Positions 36,175 to 47,739 of a stretch of 64,000 nucleotides of DNA are shown one piece after another. The translations under genes and the position numbers were made by a program. Numbering within the stretch: position 1 is the stretch's first letter; each line of letters opens with the position of its first letter. This DNA is from Culex pipiens pallens (lineage: Eukaryota; Arthropoda; Insecta; Diptera; Culicidae), in NCBI RefSeq assembly GCF_016801865.2, contig NC_068938.1, forward strand, positions 83,898,886 through 83,962,885, written 5' to 3'. The notes below the pieces were generated by a model, which saw only the letters and a list, made by a program, of their open reading frames with translations, was not told the origin of the DNA and made no database searches.

Positions 36175-37575
36175 ATGCCAAAGGCCGGCCGTGGCCGTGG
36201 CAGTTCGAGTGCGGCCTCGAAAAACCCGCGAAGTTCGTCTACCGGCCGTGTGCAAAAAGGTAAACAAACCAACGCCGTGTCGGCCGCCATCGCGCAGGGG
36301 AGCGTCAGCGCTGAAGGCATCGACAAAAAGTTACTACATCCCGGATATGTCCCAAGATCACCAGTGCGAACCCGTTCCGGTACTTCCGGTGCCACGACCA
36401 GTGGCACATCAACATCCGCCAACATCCCCATCAGGAACGAGTTCCAGATGCTGAGCGACGACGAAGAAAATAACAACTCTGACGGTTGCAGCACTACCGA
36501 CGACGACGACGACGATGATGGTCGTGCACGGAAAAAAGTGCCGACGTCAAAAAAGAACAACTCTCCAGTGGAACGTAGACCACCTCCAATTTTTGTTTTG
36601 GACACGTTAGCGGACGATGTTGACGAGTTGCTGGAAGGTCTCGGATATTGTCTGAAAATCGGTAAGTCGACAGTGCAAGTGATCACACTGACCAAAAAGA
36701 ATTTCGACCTGGTGTTTGAAGAATTGAAGCGTAGCAACTTCAACTTCTACACATTCAACCCCGAGAAGCCCCCTGTTAAGGTCGTCTTGCAGGGTTATCA
36801 AGACCGTCCGATCTCCGACCTGAAGGGTCACCTTTCGGACGCCGGAATAAAACCGCGGGAGATAAAAGTGCTCTCGCGAAAGACAACAGTCACGGGTGTG
36901 CACACACTGTACCTGTTGTACTTCGACCGCGGCACCGTCAAGCTCCAAGACCTGCGGTGGACTAAGACGTTGGACGGTTTTTGGGTAAACTGGCGGTTTT
37001 ACACCAAGAACCCGACGGACGTAGCGCAATGCCACCGTTGCCAGAAATTCGGCCACGGCTCGAGGAACTGCAACCTCCGGCCCCGCTGCGTGAAGTGCGG
37101 TGAGTCACACCTCTCGGAGGCGTGCGCACTGCCACGTAAGGCGGACTTGGGGGACAAGGCAGAACAAACTAAGCTGCGCGTAAATTGTGCGAACTGTGAC
37201 GGTAACCATACCTGCAATTACCGCGGATGCGTCGCGCGCAAGGTCTACCTCGAGGAGCAGGAAAAGAGGAAGAAGAAAGCGTCCCACCCTCCTCAGCGAA
37301 GTACGAGCGCAGCCGTTCCTGCAGCTGGACAGCGTACGGTTCCAGCGGAAAACTCAGCGTTCCCTCCTGGTTGGGGGCGTTCGTTCGCCAGCGTGGTCGC
37401 TGCCGGTAGCGGCAGTACGGCCCAGCAAGAAGTCACCGGGGAAGATCTCTTCACCCTGCCGGAGTTCTTCGCTCTCGCGGGGGAGATGATGACGCGGTTT
37501 CGGAGCTGCCGGAACAAGGCAGAACAATTCCTGGCCCTTGGGGAACTGATGATCAAACACATCTACAAAGGATAA
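36175..37575 (+). CDS. Gag-like nucleic-acid-binding protein (LINE ORF1)
   Basis: A 466-residue protein starts at the first good ATG (36175, A at -3). The upstream in-frame part back to 36073 has no ATG. The N-terminal third is basic and low-complexity, with a run of seven Asp near residue 110. Residues about 199-265 (from PPVKVVLQGY through IKPREIKVL) resemble the PRE_C2HC domain that precedes zinc knuckles in Jockey-clade ORF1 proteins. Three zinc knuckles follow: C286-X2-C289-X4-H294-X4-C299, C305-X2-C308-X3-H312-X4-C317 and C338-X2-C341-X3-H345-X6-C352. A basic stretch (EEQEKRKKK) comes next, and the C terminus ends in a conserved-looking helical block (TLPEFFALAGEMM to LGELMIKHIYKG). Such proteins bind element RNA and form RNP particles. 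The frame is uninterrupted, which suggests recent activity. No ORF2 accompanies it. Confidence 0.93.
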   Translation: MPKAGRGRGSSSAASKNPRSSSTGRVQKGKQTNAVSAAIAQGSVSAEGIDKKLLHPGYVPRSPVRTRSGTSGATTSGTSTSANIPIRNEFQMLSDDEENNNSDGCSTTDDDDDDDGRARKKVPTSKKNNSPVERRPPPIFVLDTLADDVDELLEGLGYCLKIGKSTVQVITLTKKNFDLVFEELKRSNFNFYTFNPEKPPVKVVLQGYQDRPISDLKGHLSDAGIKPREIKVLSRKTTVTGVHTLYLLYFDRGTVKLQDLRWTKTLDGFWVNWRFYTKNPTDVAQCHRCQKFGHGSRNCNLRPRCVKCGESHLSEACALPRKADLGDKAEQTKLRVNCANCDGNHTCNYRGCVARKVYLEEQEKRKKKASHPPQRSTSAAVPAAGQRTVPAENSAFPPGWGRSFASVVAAGSGSTAQQEVTGEDLFTLPEFFALAGEMMTRFRSCRNKAEQFLALGELMIKHIYKG

Positions 37576-37790
37576 ATTATCTGTGATCTAGATATAAGCT
37601 TTCTCTTCCTCTATCCCCTTTCCTTTGCAATTTCTGTAAGTTTTTTTTATAGTTTTTTCTTACTCTTGCTAGTGCCTTAGTTAAAGAAATAATTGTTCCT
37701 AAATGGATTATGATGCAACACACAGCTGTAAGGAACTCCAAAACTCTGTGATGCACTTCAAAATAACTCATTGTATCTTGATTATTCACC

Positions 37791-37820
37791 AATAAAACCG
37801 AATTGAATTGAATTGAATTG
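37791..37820 (+). terminator. Poly(A) signal and aattg tail of the LINE
   Basis: AATAAA at 37791-37796 followed by (aattg)4 marks the 3' end, just before AAA and the target duplication. Confidence 0.85.
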
Positions 37821-38402
37821 AAAAAATTGAATATTTCTAACACAAAAAATGCTTTGACTTTTGTTAAATTTCTAGCAAAATATTTTTTTTTTCAACATAA
37901 AAATGTTGGTTTTTTAAGAGCACATAAATTGCTCTAAATATATTATATTCTGCTGCTTGTATTTAATTGCTTGTAGCAAGAGTGAAAAAGTAAAATTTGG
38001 GTGTCTTCGACAAAGTTGCATAGATTGGCATGCCCACCAACTTTTTAGTCGTAAAAGTAAAATATTATACAATTTCTTGTATAATTTTGATTTGCAGAAA
38101 CACCATTATCGCGGACCCATTAGATTTTAAACCAAAGCAAAATTCCAACTCCAAAAACAGCAATATTTTTTGGTAAAACACAAAGTTCCACTTAATTTTG
38201 CTTCTAGGGTCAATAATTTGAAGAATGTTAGTAACATTTTCCTTGAAAATTTTTGTTTTGTTATGTTTTAATGGAATGGATAAAGTTGCTTATCTTTCAC
38301 ATACATTTTTTTTTTATTTCATGGATTCCATGTGTTGGGCTATCCAGTGTAATTTCGCCTAAATTTTCACATTTACACAAACGGTTCTAAAAGCTTTGTG
38401 TG

Positions 38403-39192
38403 TAGAGGGTGACTATTCTCGAGATTTTCAATTTCCCGGGAATCGAGAGTTGAATTTGGAAATTTCCCGGGAATTCCCGGGACCTGGTAGTGTTTATAAC
38501 TATGCCAATAGTGCCAGTAATGTATAAAGAAAAGTTATAAATGTGTTTCTTTTCAATGAATTCAGTTACGATTTATTCATGCTTATTTAATGAAACGTTA
38601 ATTAGTAGCCTCATTATTTTTGGGAACTATTATCTACTTCTTGATTTTTTTCTGAATCTGCAATACAACTTGTTGTATGAACTTGTTTTTAGATTTTTGT
38701 GAAATAACAAAATAGCTAATATATAATTTCACAGTATCGGGATTTTTATAATATAATAAATAGCGACTCAAAACAACAATTTTAATATTTTTTTTTCTTT
38801 TTTAAAACTGTAAATATGCATTGAAGAAATAGTGATCCGGAAAACCCGAATGTTCACATTTGGCGGTCTTTACAAAGATTTCCAGTTTTCCAGGCTAACT
38901 GATAAGTATGCTTTAAGGTTAATTTTGGAGTCCACATGATTTTAAGTTTTCCCAATTATAGTTATTGGAATTTTTAATAAGTTAAAATTTACACTTTCTG
39001 AATTAGAAGATAAGAGAAGCATTGGTTCATTCGAACTTGAACATCTTACATTGAACACCCAATGTTCTGAACAATTTCGAATTTTCAATTTTTTTTTATT
39101 TGTTTATATAATTTTGCTTCGACCAAATTTCCCGGGAATCGAGAGGTCCAAAAATGGTCGATTTCCCGGGAATTCCCGCTCGTCACCCTCTA
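38403..39192. mobile_element. hAT-type MITE, 790 bp
   Basis: The ends start tagagggtgac on both sides (the right one in reverse). Subterminal blocks of cccgggaatcgagag and cccgggaattcccg occur near each end in the order expected of inverted arms. The flanks tttgtgtg (38395-38402) and tttgagtg (39193-39200) match at 7 of 8 bases. The inside is AT-rich and non-coding. Related signatures occur near 14365-14450. Confidence 0.8.
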
Positions 39193-39829
39193 TTTGAGTG
39201 TAATGGTTTTTATACAAAATTTTAAGAAACTTTAGATGTCGAATTTGCCTTTGTTTGAAGCTATGAATTTTCAAAAAACAAATTTTAGGAATTTTATATC
39301 AATCAAAAAACACAGTCACAGAGAAGAGAAATATTTTTTTCAAAAATAAATTGAAAAAAAAATAGTTTCAAAAGGAATCCATCCAAAAACAAATTTGAAA
39401 AGGAGTCCATTTTCTAATCAGTTAAACTATTTTTTCAGGAATGCAGGAAAATGCTGATACAATGAAATTTTAGCTAGGTCAGATCAAATTCTGTTTAAAA
39501 CGATAAAACAACACTCTGCTATTTTCAGTCAACATTAATCCTAAAGCACCTTTTCGTTACAACCTATCTGTATTGGAAAGATTTAAATCGATTGTAATGG
39601 TTTAAAAATAATAAAACATTAATTTGAATATTCTTCAAAGAATTAAATTGTGGTTGGATTATTTAGCTGTTATATTTATTCAATCAATTACCATTATATT
39701 ATTAAAACTCTTTGAAGCAATCGCTGAAAATTTAAGTAAACATATCAAAATGATGAAAAATTTGGAGGGGCGCCAAATTGATGCTTCGCCAAGGGCGCCA
39801 TGGACCCTAGGTACGGCTCTGCCTGAGGG

Positions 39830-40110
39830 TTAGTGTATTTTCACGATTTCGTGGACCGCGTGAAATTAAATAATTTCGGCGAAATCTTGTGAAATTACCA
39901 AATACACCAAATACTTTATCCATCCAGGAAATATCTTGAAAACTTGAAATATACTTTTTGATATCTTAAATTTAACTCATATATTTAAAAATGGACCTCA
40001 ATTATTGAAACAGAGTTGTTAAAACATTTCAAAAGAATTTTGAATACCTTATTAAAGGAAAAAGTAATTGAACATAAAAAAACACACACTTTATATTCGG
40101 TATCTTCACA
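39830..40110. other. AT-rich unique stretch
   Basis: No gene or repeat ends recognised between the hAT element and the next MITE. Confidence 0.5.
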
Positions 40111-41580
40111 TCGTCGCCATCGTGCTAACTTGTCGTACGTGCATTTTGGGCCAAATTGAGTTAAGAACGCCATTTTGTGCAGCTCACAATGCCTCACCTT
40201 TTGACCTTCACAGATCCCCAAAATTCGATTTCAATCTTGAGATATTCAACAAAAACCGAAAAAACTCCGTGCATTTTTGTCACTTTACATATGAAAGTAG
40301 TTTCAATCTTGTCGTGCTATCTTGTCACTCCATGAAAATTGATGTAGGGGAAAGTGGGGCAAGTGTAACAAGCTAAGAAAAGGCTCGTTATAACCCATTA
40401 AAAAGTTGAAAAATCTGTCGGATTTTTTTATGATCATCTTATTCCAAGTCTTTACTAAGACTTTGATAGAACAAGTTTTGAAAAAATCTGATTTTTTAAT
40501 GTAAAAAAATGATTTTAAAATTTTTAATTTTCCGATCGTTTCATTCAACTAGTGGGGCAAGACGAACAACCCGTTGGGGCAAGAGGAACAATGCATGAAA
40601 AAACATGTTAATTTGCTATCAGTTGAACTGTTATCACTTAGATACATCAGATTAGAATGTATTTGAAACGGTTCTTTCATTTTTAGATTACATAATAATA
40701 TTTTACTAAAAAATTTATCGTTTTTACGAAACTAAATTATTACTTAGATGGTAAATAGTAAATTTTCATAATATCACTATATTTTGTATGGACAATTTTT
40801 TTTACAGTTGTTTATCAGTTTTTAAGTATTTTTCTGTATTAATTTCCCATTAAAATATGTTGTTGCAGCAATTCGTAATTTTTTCCATACTAAAAATCCA
40901 TATGGTACACTTGCCCCACCTGAACAAGATTTTTTAAAAGCTCTCAACAAAAATAATCAAAAGTTAAATCATACTTTATAATAGGTGCAAGTCATTGGTA
41001 GGGATATTACTGATTTAGGAAAAATAGCATTTTGATAAAATGAGCCTTGAAACGAACCCTAAGCCTTAATTTGTACTTTCCAAATATTATAAGAAAACAA
41101 AGGTTTTGAAAAAACTTCATTCAATCTTATGCCCCGTGGCGTTTACGTCGTTTTGGCGGCTATGTGGTAGTAGAATCAACTAATTGCATTGCTAGCATCA
41201 ATTCCTCATACTGGAAACAATCAAAATTGTAAAAATTACAGCCGTACGAGCGATTGTTCCTCTTGCCCCATATGGTCGTCTTGCCCCACCTTCCCCTAAG
41301 TGCGACAAAAGGCCTTTGAAGGGAAAGCCAGGAAAGTCAGGATGCGTTTGTCGCACGTACAAGCTAGACTACCGTAAACATTTGTAATTATAACTCGGGA
41401 CTCCAGCAACCAACTTCAACCAAACTTCGAGACAATGCACAGAATGGTCAGCCAAACAAAACGTGTTTGTTATTGTTTACATTGCGTGCGCTCGTTTTTG
41501 TATATTCAAGGTCAAACATTAAAACGCGTTTTTCTCGGAACGTCAAAATGGCGGGTGCGACAAGATAGCACGACGACGTC
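40111..41580. mobile_element. TIR element, cgtgctatc family, with nested MITE
   Basis: The left end has tcgtcgccatcgtgctaact and the right end, read in reverse, gacgtcgtcgtgctatcttg. Inside are gagttaagaacgcc and aacaaaacgtgtttgttatt, shared with 21536-21900. Without the nested MITE (40347-41296) it is about 520 bp. No frame of note. Confidence 0.65.
40347..41296. mobile_element. TA-inserting MITE, 950 bp
   Basis: Terminal repeats ggggaaagtggggcaag and (reverse) ggggaaggtggggcaag differ at one base. TA flanks both sides (40345-40346, 41297-41298), as in Tc1/mariner-type insertion. Subterminal gttcctcttgcccca motifs face inward near both ends. AT-rich and non-coding. Confidence 0.85.
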
Positions 41581-43399
41581 GACATGTTAAAAATGTTGAA
41601 AGTAAGATTGCACTTAGACTAATGCAAATTTAATTAATGGTTTTGTTTCTTTGTTTTTTAACTACCATTTCATTTTCACGGTTGAAGTCCAAAAGAAAAT
41701 TAAAGATTCAAACTTGGTTAATTCATGATCGAATTAAAGCTTAAAAAAGCCCTTTTCAGAAGTATAGAAGTTTTTTTCTTAGTACCCTGAAATTTCCACG
41801 ATTGGATTTGAGTTCCCGTGCAAAATCACTTAGCATGGATGATCTATTTATAATTAAGTATACAAAATTTTTTCCAGTAGTTTAACCTAAAATTTTATAA
41901 GCGTATTCCAAGCTCCGTGAAATTTCATTAAAATTTTGTGTTTTCGGATTGTGGTCCCCATGAAAATTGAATTTTTTAGCGTGAAAAATCACTATGCCTA
42001 GACTTTTTTAATTAAATATTTAACATTTCCTCTTAGAACTTTGTATGGAGAAACTAATGATGCAAAATGGCTTTTTTTAAAAGTTTCATCAAAACTAAAA
42101 TAACAAAATGAAAAATCTCGAAAAAAGGTCAAATTCAAAATCCAAAATCCTTTTTTTTGTATGGACCGTGGTTAACCGCCAAACATAACAAAAATCGACC
42201 GCGAACAGAAAAAAATCCTGAATTAGACTGTCCACCTTGGTAGTTCCCGTGTTAAAGGTTTCGAAAATCCCGCACTAGGGGAGGACAACTCTGCGCGTTC
42301 AATTCCAACTCTTTTAATTGTTTTTTCGTCTCCTGGTTTTGACGTTGTCGCCGTCGTCGTCGTTGTCTTCTTCGCTCGGCAAGACAGAGTCAACAAAACG
42401 CTCTTTCAGGTTTATTTTCATTCATAAAATTAATGTTTGCTGCCGCGTGATGTTGTTGACGATCGTCCGTCAAGCAAAGCTCACGAAAAAAGGAGGGACG
42501 AGCCGCGACTTGATTTTGGGAGCCCGATTTGGGACGACCGGGATGTTCCTCAGTAGCAGCAGCAGCAGCAGTAGTAGTGACCATTTTTACGGCCTTCTCG
42601 TGGAGTTGAATGAAATTTCATATTTCCGCTAGATTCGGAGAAAAATCAGGAGAGATACCCAGGTGAAGTCACGACGCGAGTTAGGTACAGAGATCCGCAC
42701 CGTTGATGACCGTTGATCCGACCTGCTGGAAAAAAGGGTTTCGGTAGCTTATGCGTCCGATTTCATTCAGCCGTCTAATTTATTTTAATTTCCTCCCTCG
42801 GACGAGAAAGAGAGTGTTACAAATTATGGCAACCGTTGGGATACTGTAAAGTTTAAGTACACCTACCAACTGCGAGATGCGAGAGTTTGCAGCACAAACA
42901 AAAACAAGTAGTTGGTAATGTTCCCTGTTTTTTCAGCGTTGTTTCTATTACCCTAGTTCAAACACGAAACACGGGAAAATCGGGGGCAAAAACGTTCACT
43001 AATTAACGCCGAATCCGCACAATTCTCAGCGCCAAGCCTGGGCCCGAGTGTTGGGCTTAATTTCAAACGGATCTGCAATTTCTCACAATTTTCAAGATCG
43101 TTTAGTGGCGATAAAATGTTCACAAGCCTTAGGCTAATAAAATTGCGAATTAAATTAGCATACCACGGAGATGTGGCGGCTGGTTGTGGTGCGGGGTTAG
43201 ACATTTTGCGCGAATCGCTTGAACTTCACGTGGCGCGGTATGTGTCCGTAATGCTGCTTGAAAAGGAGTATCTTTGTTAGTTTAACTAATTCAAGATCAC
43301 AATAAGAATTATTATTGTTTTTTTTAAATACACTTGATTATATAAAGAAAAACATGTTTCAGGTCCAACTCTCTACATTCACTTTTAACAATTATGCAG
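41581..43399. other. Relic foldback plus a unique island
   Basis: 42030-42130 keeps a fragment of the long foldback family (actaatgatgcaaaatggct). 42230-43260 is GC-richer and unique-looking, with a short cag run (42555-42570). Frames at 42318-42632 overlap on both strands and show no domain. No supported gene. Confidence 0.45.
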
Positions 43400-43740
43400 T
43401 ATTCTCCGATCTGTGGCCCCAAAATTCAAAACATTCAAAAAGTCTTAAGTGTCCAATTTGATTTAAAATACAATAAATACAATGGGCTTTAACTAGTTTA
43501 TAGTCAATGCAAAAAAAAAAATGAAAAACAATATTTTCAAGAATCCAGCCATTGCAAATATTTTTCAAAGTTTTGCAAAAATAAAACTCATCAATACATA
43601 GATATTATGGAAACGAGTGATTACAAAACAACTGGACAGGTGTATAATGCATTGTAAAACACTTTTTTCATCCGAATGTTCTATCCATGGATCGTAATTT
43701 TGATATGTATACTTTTTTTTATTTTTTTACCATATCAATA
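43400..43740. repeat. Dispersed repeat shared with 5340-5570
   Basis: Shares caactggacaggtgta, aaaacactttttt and ccatgg.tcgtaatttt in the same order as 5455-5560. Ends unknown. Confidence 0.5.
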
Positions 43741-45354
43741 CTGTTAGAACATTTTGGATAAGTTTTGCGGTATAGAATGACAGTAGAATGACAAATTAAA
43801 CTAACAATATAAAACTATAACTCAACCATTACTCACTTCCACGAAAGGATGCAACTTCATAAAATTATCTTTTCTCGCTAAAAATTGGTCGAAAACACCG
43901 AAGCTAATACGCGTTACTTGCCGCTTGACCGTTGGCCAAACACGATTCGCCACCGCACGCCAGACGGCCAAGTTTTGCCGGCGGTGTTAATCTCCGTTTT
44001 CCGCACACCGGAGAGTTCTAAAAGTTGAGAAAACAATTTTCCTCTGTGTTTGTAGTTGGCCACATGCAAATGCACCGACCGACGCGAGTACGTGCGCAGC
44101 CAAAAATCGGCGAAAAACCACCCGAAACCACACCAACAAAAAAAAGGTTAAAAAGTATTATGTCTGGATTAGCATAATACAAGGGTAGTTTACACCGTAC
44201 GTACATAATTATGCAAATTGATCCGTGGCGGCGGCGACGGTGAGGTAGACTCGTGGTCAGTGAGCGAAACCAGATGAAGAACGGGGCGAAGGTAGGATTA
44301 AGTGTTGCTGATTGAATTGGTTTATTTTGTTTTAGTTTTAAGAATATTTAGCGAGGTTTGTTTTTTGAACAGCATTTGAAATAATCTTTTTCTTTTACAA
44401 TTATGTTTTTCAAGGCCGTTTGATTCTTCACATACTTACTTATCGTATCAAGAGTTACTAGAGTTGAATTGGAAGTCTGAATTCGTTTTTTCAGAGCTGT
44501 CAGCATAATCGAAAAATTAAATTAAATCCCGTAATGTAAGGGGTATCAATAAGGAGTTTTTAAAGCAATATGTTAGAAATGATAATTTTGGAAAAAAAAC
44601 TTACTGAAATCTAATAGAATAATGTGTAAATTTGTAATTAGTCCCAATACATTGCAATATGTATTGAAATGATCTATAAATATTAAGAAACCATCAACAA
44701 ATAACAAAACAATTATTATGTTTTCATACTAATTTTCAAAAATAATTTCTCAAGCCCCTGCTTTGTTACAAATGAGATTTTTCGATATTAAAGATACAAT
44801 TGGAACGTGTAAAGACAGTTTCCATAAACAATTCCGTGAATAAATTATGAATTAATAAGGAACAAAACTTGATAACTTATTCTCAAGCAATTTAACTAAA
44901 TTCTAATTTCCACAAGTAACATTTCAAACTGCCATAGCTCCAAATAATCACTGTTTTCGAGAAATTTGATACAGATTCGAATTCAGTGGCAAAAATTTGA
45001 TACCAACCATATCATGTATGTCAGGAAAATGAAAAAAATGGAATATCTCTGCCCTGGAATAGGGCTATGACTTTAGGCTTTCAAATCTTAAATCTTGAAT
45101 TTCAAATGTTCGAAATATTTTTCATGAAAATATCATGAATTTTTCATTTTTTAAAATTGGAAATTGGATTATTAGTTACTTATATATTGGCACTATAAAA
45201 AGGGGTCTGTTTGGTGAGAATTAAAAAAACTTCAATTTTTCTGTTTCTTTTGGAAATATCGGCAACTAGAGGTTCAATCTTTAAGACAAATTTATAGGAA
45301 ATATTCCAAACTTGCTGAAAAATTATTTGACTCATGGGCACTATATGTAAAACG
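43741..45354. other. AT-rich DNA with one GC-richer island
   Basis: 43880-44290 is GC-richer and unique, and includes atgcaaat (44210-44217), the POU-factor octamer. 44930-45350 holds a decayed foldback-family fragment (gttcaatctttaag). No gene supported. Confidence 0.4.
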
Positions 45355-46510
45355 TTACTTAATCCACCTCTAGGTGGTTGGTGCCTTTCTCACATTCATA
45401 AGTCAATAGATTCAGTAAAAATAGCAACATTCCCCCTTAACATGTTTAACAAATCAATTTTATTACTGATTTCTTTTGATAGGGTTCGCAGACCTTCGGC
45501 AAGGTCTGATAAAAAACCTATCTAACGAAAGTTCACATGGAAGATTCAGACAATATTTCTATCACAATATCTGAGATACGGCCTCCAAAAAGTGTATAAA
45601 TAACACTTAAGTGCTAATAACTTTTGATAGGGTTGTCAGATCTTCGATTTTTCAGACTCATTTGAAAGGTCATTCAATTATCTAAATAAGGACGGGTCGC
45701 ATAAGGGACCCGGACATAATTTTCATTGAAATATCTGAGAAACGGCTTCCAAAAAGTGTATAAATAACACTTAAGTGCTAATAACTTTTGATTGGATTTT
45801 CAGATCTTCTATGTTTTGGGATCATCAGAAAGGTCTTTTTAACGGTACACATCAACCAGAGCTTTTGCACCCAGATGTTTGTTGCAGAAATTTTAGTATC
45901 TTCAAAACTACGGGTACTATCGAATTATATTTTTATTCATTCCCTAAAGTACTGTCCAGATTTTTGTTGCAGAAATTTTAGTATCTTCAAAACTACGAGT
46001 ACTATCGAATGATTTTTTTTATTCATTCCCTAAAGTAGGGGAACAACATCTAATTCCAGCGTGCCTCTAATGTTTGCAGGTCAGAACTTTGACATTGAAT
46101 TAAAGCTAATTAAAAGCGTTTTCGACTGAACTCGAGTGATAAATAGTTCAATAAGAAGTGAGCAAGCAAGATTCTATCAAAAGTTTTGCAAAATTAGTTG
46201 TTTACATACACAAAATTCTTTTTTTAGCATAACTTTTGCGGTACTTAACTAAACTTACTGATTTTTAATAGAGACCTTTGGGACCCCAAGACGGATCGAA
46301 TGAGACTAATACGGTAAAAATCCGTTCATCCAGCCCGGAGATAATCGAGTGACAATTTTTTGTCCACCCTACCTACACACATCCACACAGACATTTGCTC
46401 AGAACATGATTCTGAGTCGATATGTATATGTGAAGGTGGGTCTACGAGGTCAAATTAAAAAGTTTATTTTTTGAGTGATTTCATAGCCTTTCCTCAGTAA
46501 GGTGAGGAAG
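45355..46510 (+). repeat. Diverged relative of the 164-bp-array element
   Basis: It begins ttaatccacctctaggtggttgg and ends tcctcagtaaggtgaggaagg, like 2838-4436. Two array units carry cacttaagtg at 45604 and 45778, a 174-bp spacing. The tail attctgagtcgatatgtata is conserved. Between them, an approximately 85-bp segment (ttgttgcagaaattttagta to cattccctaaagta) is duplicated in tandem at about 45880-46035. Confidence 0.75.
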
Positions 46511-46965
46511 GCCAAAAATAATAACTGTCATTTTTGTTAAAATAAAACTTGAAAGGGATTTTTTCGAAATAGGCGCACTTTATCAAAATTTCTTAAAAGA
46601 ACTTTATGTTAACTTATGTTAACAAAACTTTCAATAAAAGTTCTATAATTTCCCTATTTTTAAGAATCCCAGCTTGAAGACAACATTTCGTACTTCTCTA
46701 TGGCTCAAAAGTTGCGGGTTTTGTCCCTTGAAACCTTAAAAATTTCAAAAATGAAATAATATTTTTCCTTTTTTTCATTTAAATCATTTAAGAATTACTT
46801 ATGCAACGTTTCTAACGTAAGCTGGACTACCTTTCTACAGATGATTAATTCAAAGTTGCGAACAGAGTTTGCGGGTGCTTAAAGAATCGAGTAAATCTTC
46901 TTAGTAAAAAAGCTAAAAATAACCTTCGAAATAGAAAAAAATAATATGGATTTAGAGAAATTCAT

Positions 46966-47660
46966 AGCATAGCATAGCATTGGTGTCTACCCGTAGCTGC
47001 TACTTCGTTATTGACCAGGACCCTTAAACATTGCTCCGTGGACCATAGATGAAAAGTAGTAACCAATCATCACCCCTTCGCAATTTTCAAGGGTCCCTAT
47101 CGTGCTGATCAATACCGACGCCGGCCACAACCAGTGGTAAGACACGGGGAAGTGGATGGGAATGTTAGTCCAATACTTGAGTGATGGGACCGCTAAATCG
47201 GCTGCGTCTCCGACAAAGTATCACATGAGTTTTGAGGGGTTAGTAAGATGGGTATGAGGTCAGGATTCACTGTGGTAGGTGATGCGACCATGAGCAATTT
47301 GTTTATCGGTTGAAATTTTAAAAATCTTAGGCAGCCGGCTGCGGAAAGATAGCTATCTAGAGATTTTAATATAGTATTAATTCGACCGCGATTCTCCAGA
47401 AATTCTTCGTCGGCGTGCCTTCCGATCAACGGGGATGTAGGAAGGGCTTCATTCATTAAAATGATTTTATATCATAAGCCTTAAAACATGTTCGTTGACG
47501 TACCTTCCGATCCTCGATGATATGGAAAGGACTTAATCCAGCAATACGACTTGCTTGTCTAAAAAAAAAGAATTCGAGCGAAATAGACGGAAAATAACAG
47601 GAAAAAATAGGACTGCGCGTCCCCACAAGCACCGCACTACTGATGCCATTATTTAATTAT
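46966..47660 (-). mobile_element. Complete retroposon with 26-bp target duplication
   Basis: Identical 26-bp flanks occupy 46940-46965 and 47661-47686 (each starts aataatatgg and ends aaattcat). Read on the minus strand, the 695-bp unit starts near atggcatcagtagtgcggtg with ggggacgcgcagtcc close behind. It ends in a tail of atgct units (46966-46980 on the plus strand). Long, variable target duplication and a simple-repeat tail indicate LINE-dependent retroposition. It encodes nothing I recognise. The 3' half is shared with 26800-27425 and 58379-58815, and the 5' head resembles 61882-62372. Confidence 0.85.
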
Positions 47661-47739
47661 AATAATATGGATTTAGAGAAATTCATGGAAAAAGTAAATT
47701 ATAAAAATCGTCATATTTTTATTTCCATGTGCCTTTTCC

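Larger units (their letters stand above)
36064..37823 (+). mobile_element. Gag-only Jockey-type LINE, complete insertion
   Basis: A perfect 13-bp target duplication aaattgaatattt (36051-36063 and 37824-37836) bounds a 1760-bp unit. It has a 111-bp 5' leader, one long ORF (36175-37575), a 215-bp 3' UTR, an AATAAA signal (37791-37796) and a tail of four aattg units (37801-37820) plus three A. There is no second ORF for endonuclease and reverse transcriptase between the stop and the tail. Because both ends and the duplication are intact, lack of ORF2 is not 5' truncation. Either an internal deletion produced it or it is a stable non-autonomous lineage moved in trans, as known for HeT-A of Drosophila. 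Confidence 0.9.
35437..39821. mobile_element. hAT element enclosing two younger insertions
   Basis: The ends cagcgccgtacctagag and, in reverse, cagagccgtacctaggg are typical hAT terminal repeats, followed by ggcgcc-rich subterminal sequence on both sides. The 8-bp flanks cctgaggg (35429-35436, 39822-39829) are identical. Subtracting the LINE (36064-37823) and the second hAT MITE (38403-39192) with their duplications leaves about 1.8 kb without a transposase frame. It is non-autonomous. Confidence 0.88.

Noticed and set aside
37577..37843. Minus frame of 88 codons across the LINE 3' UTR
   Set aside because: It is antisense to the LINE end and depends on the aattg tail for its start.
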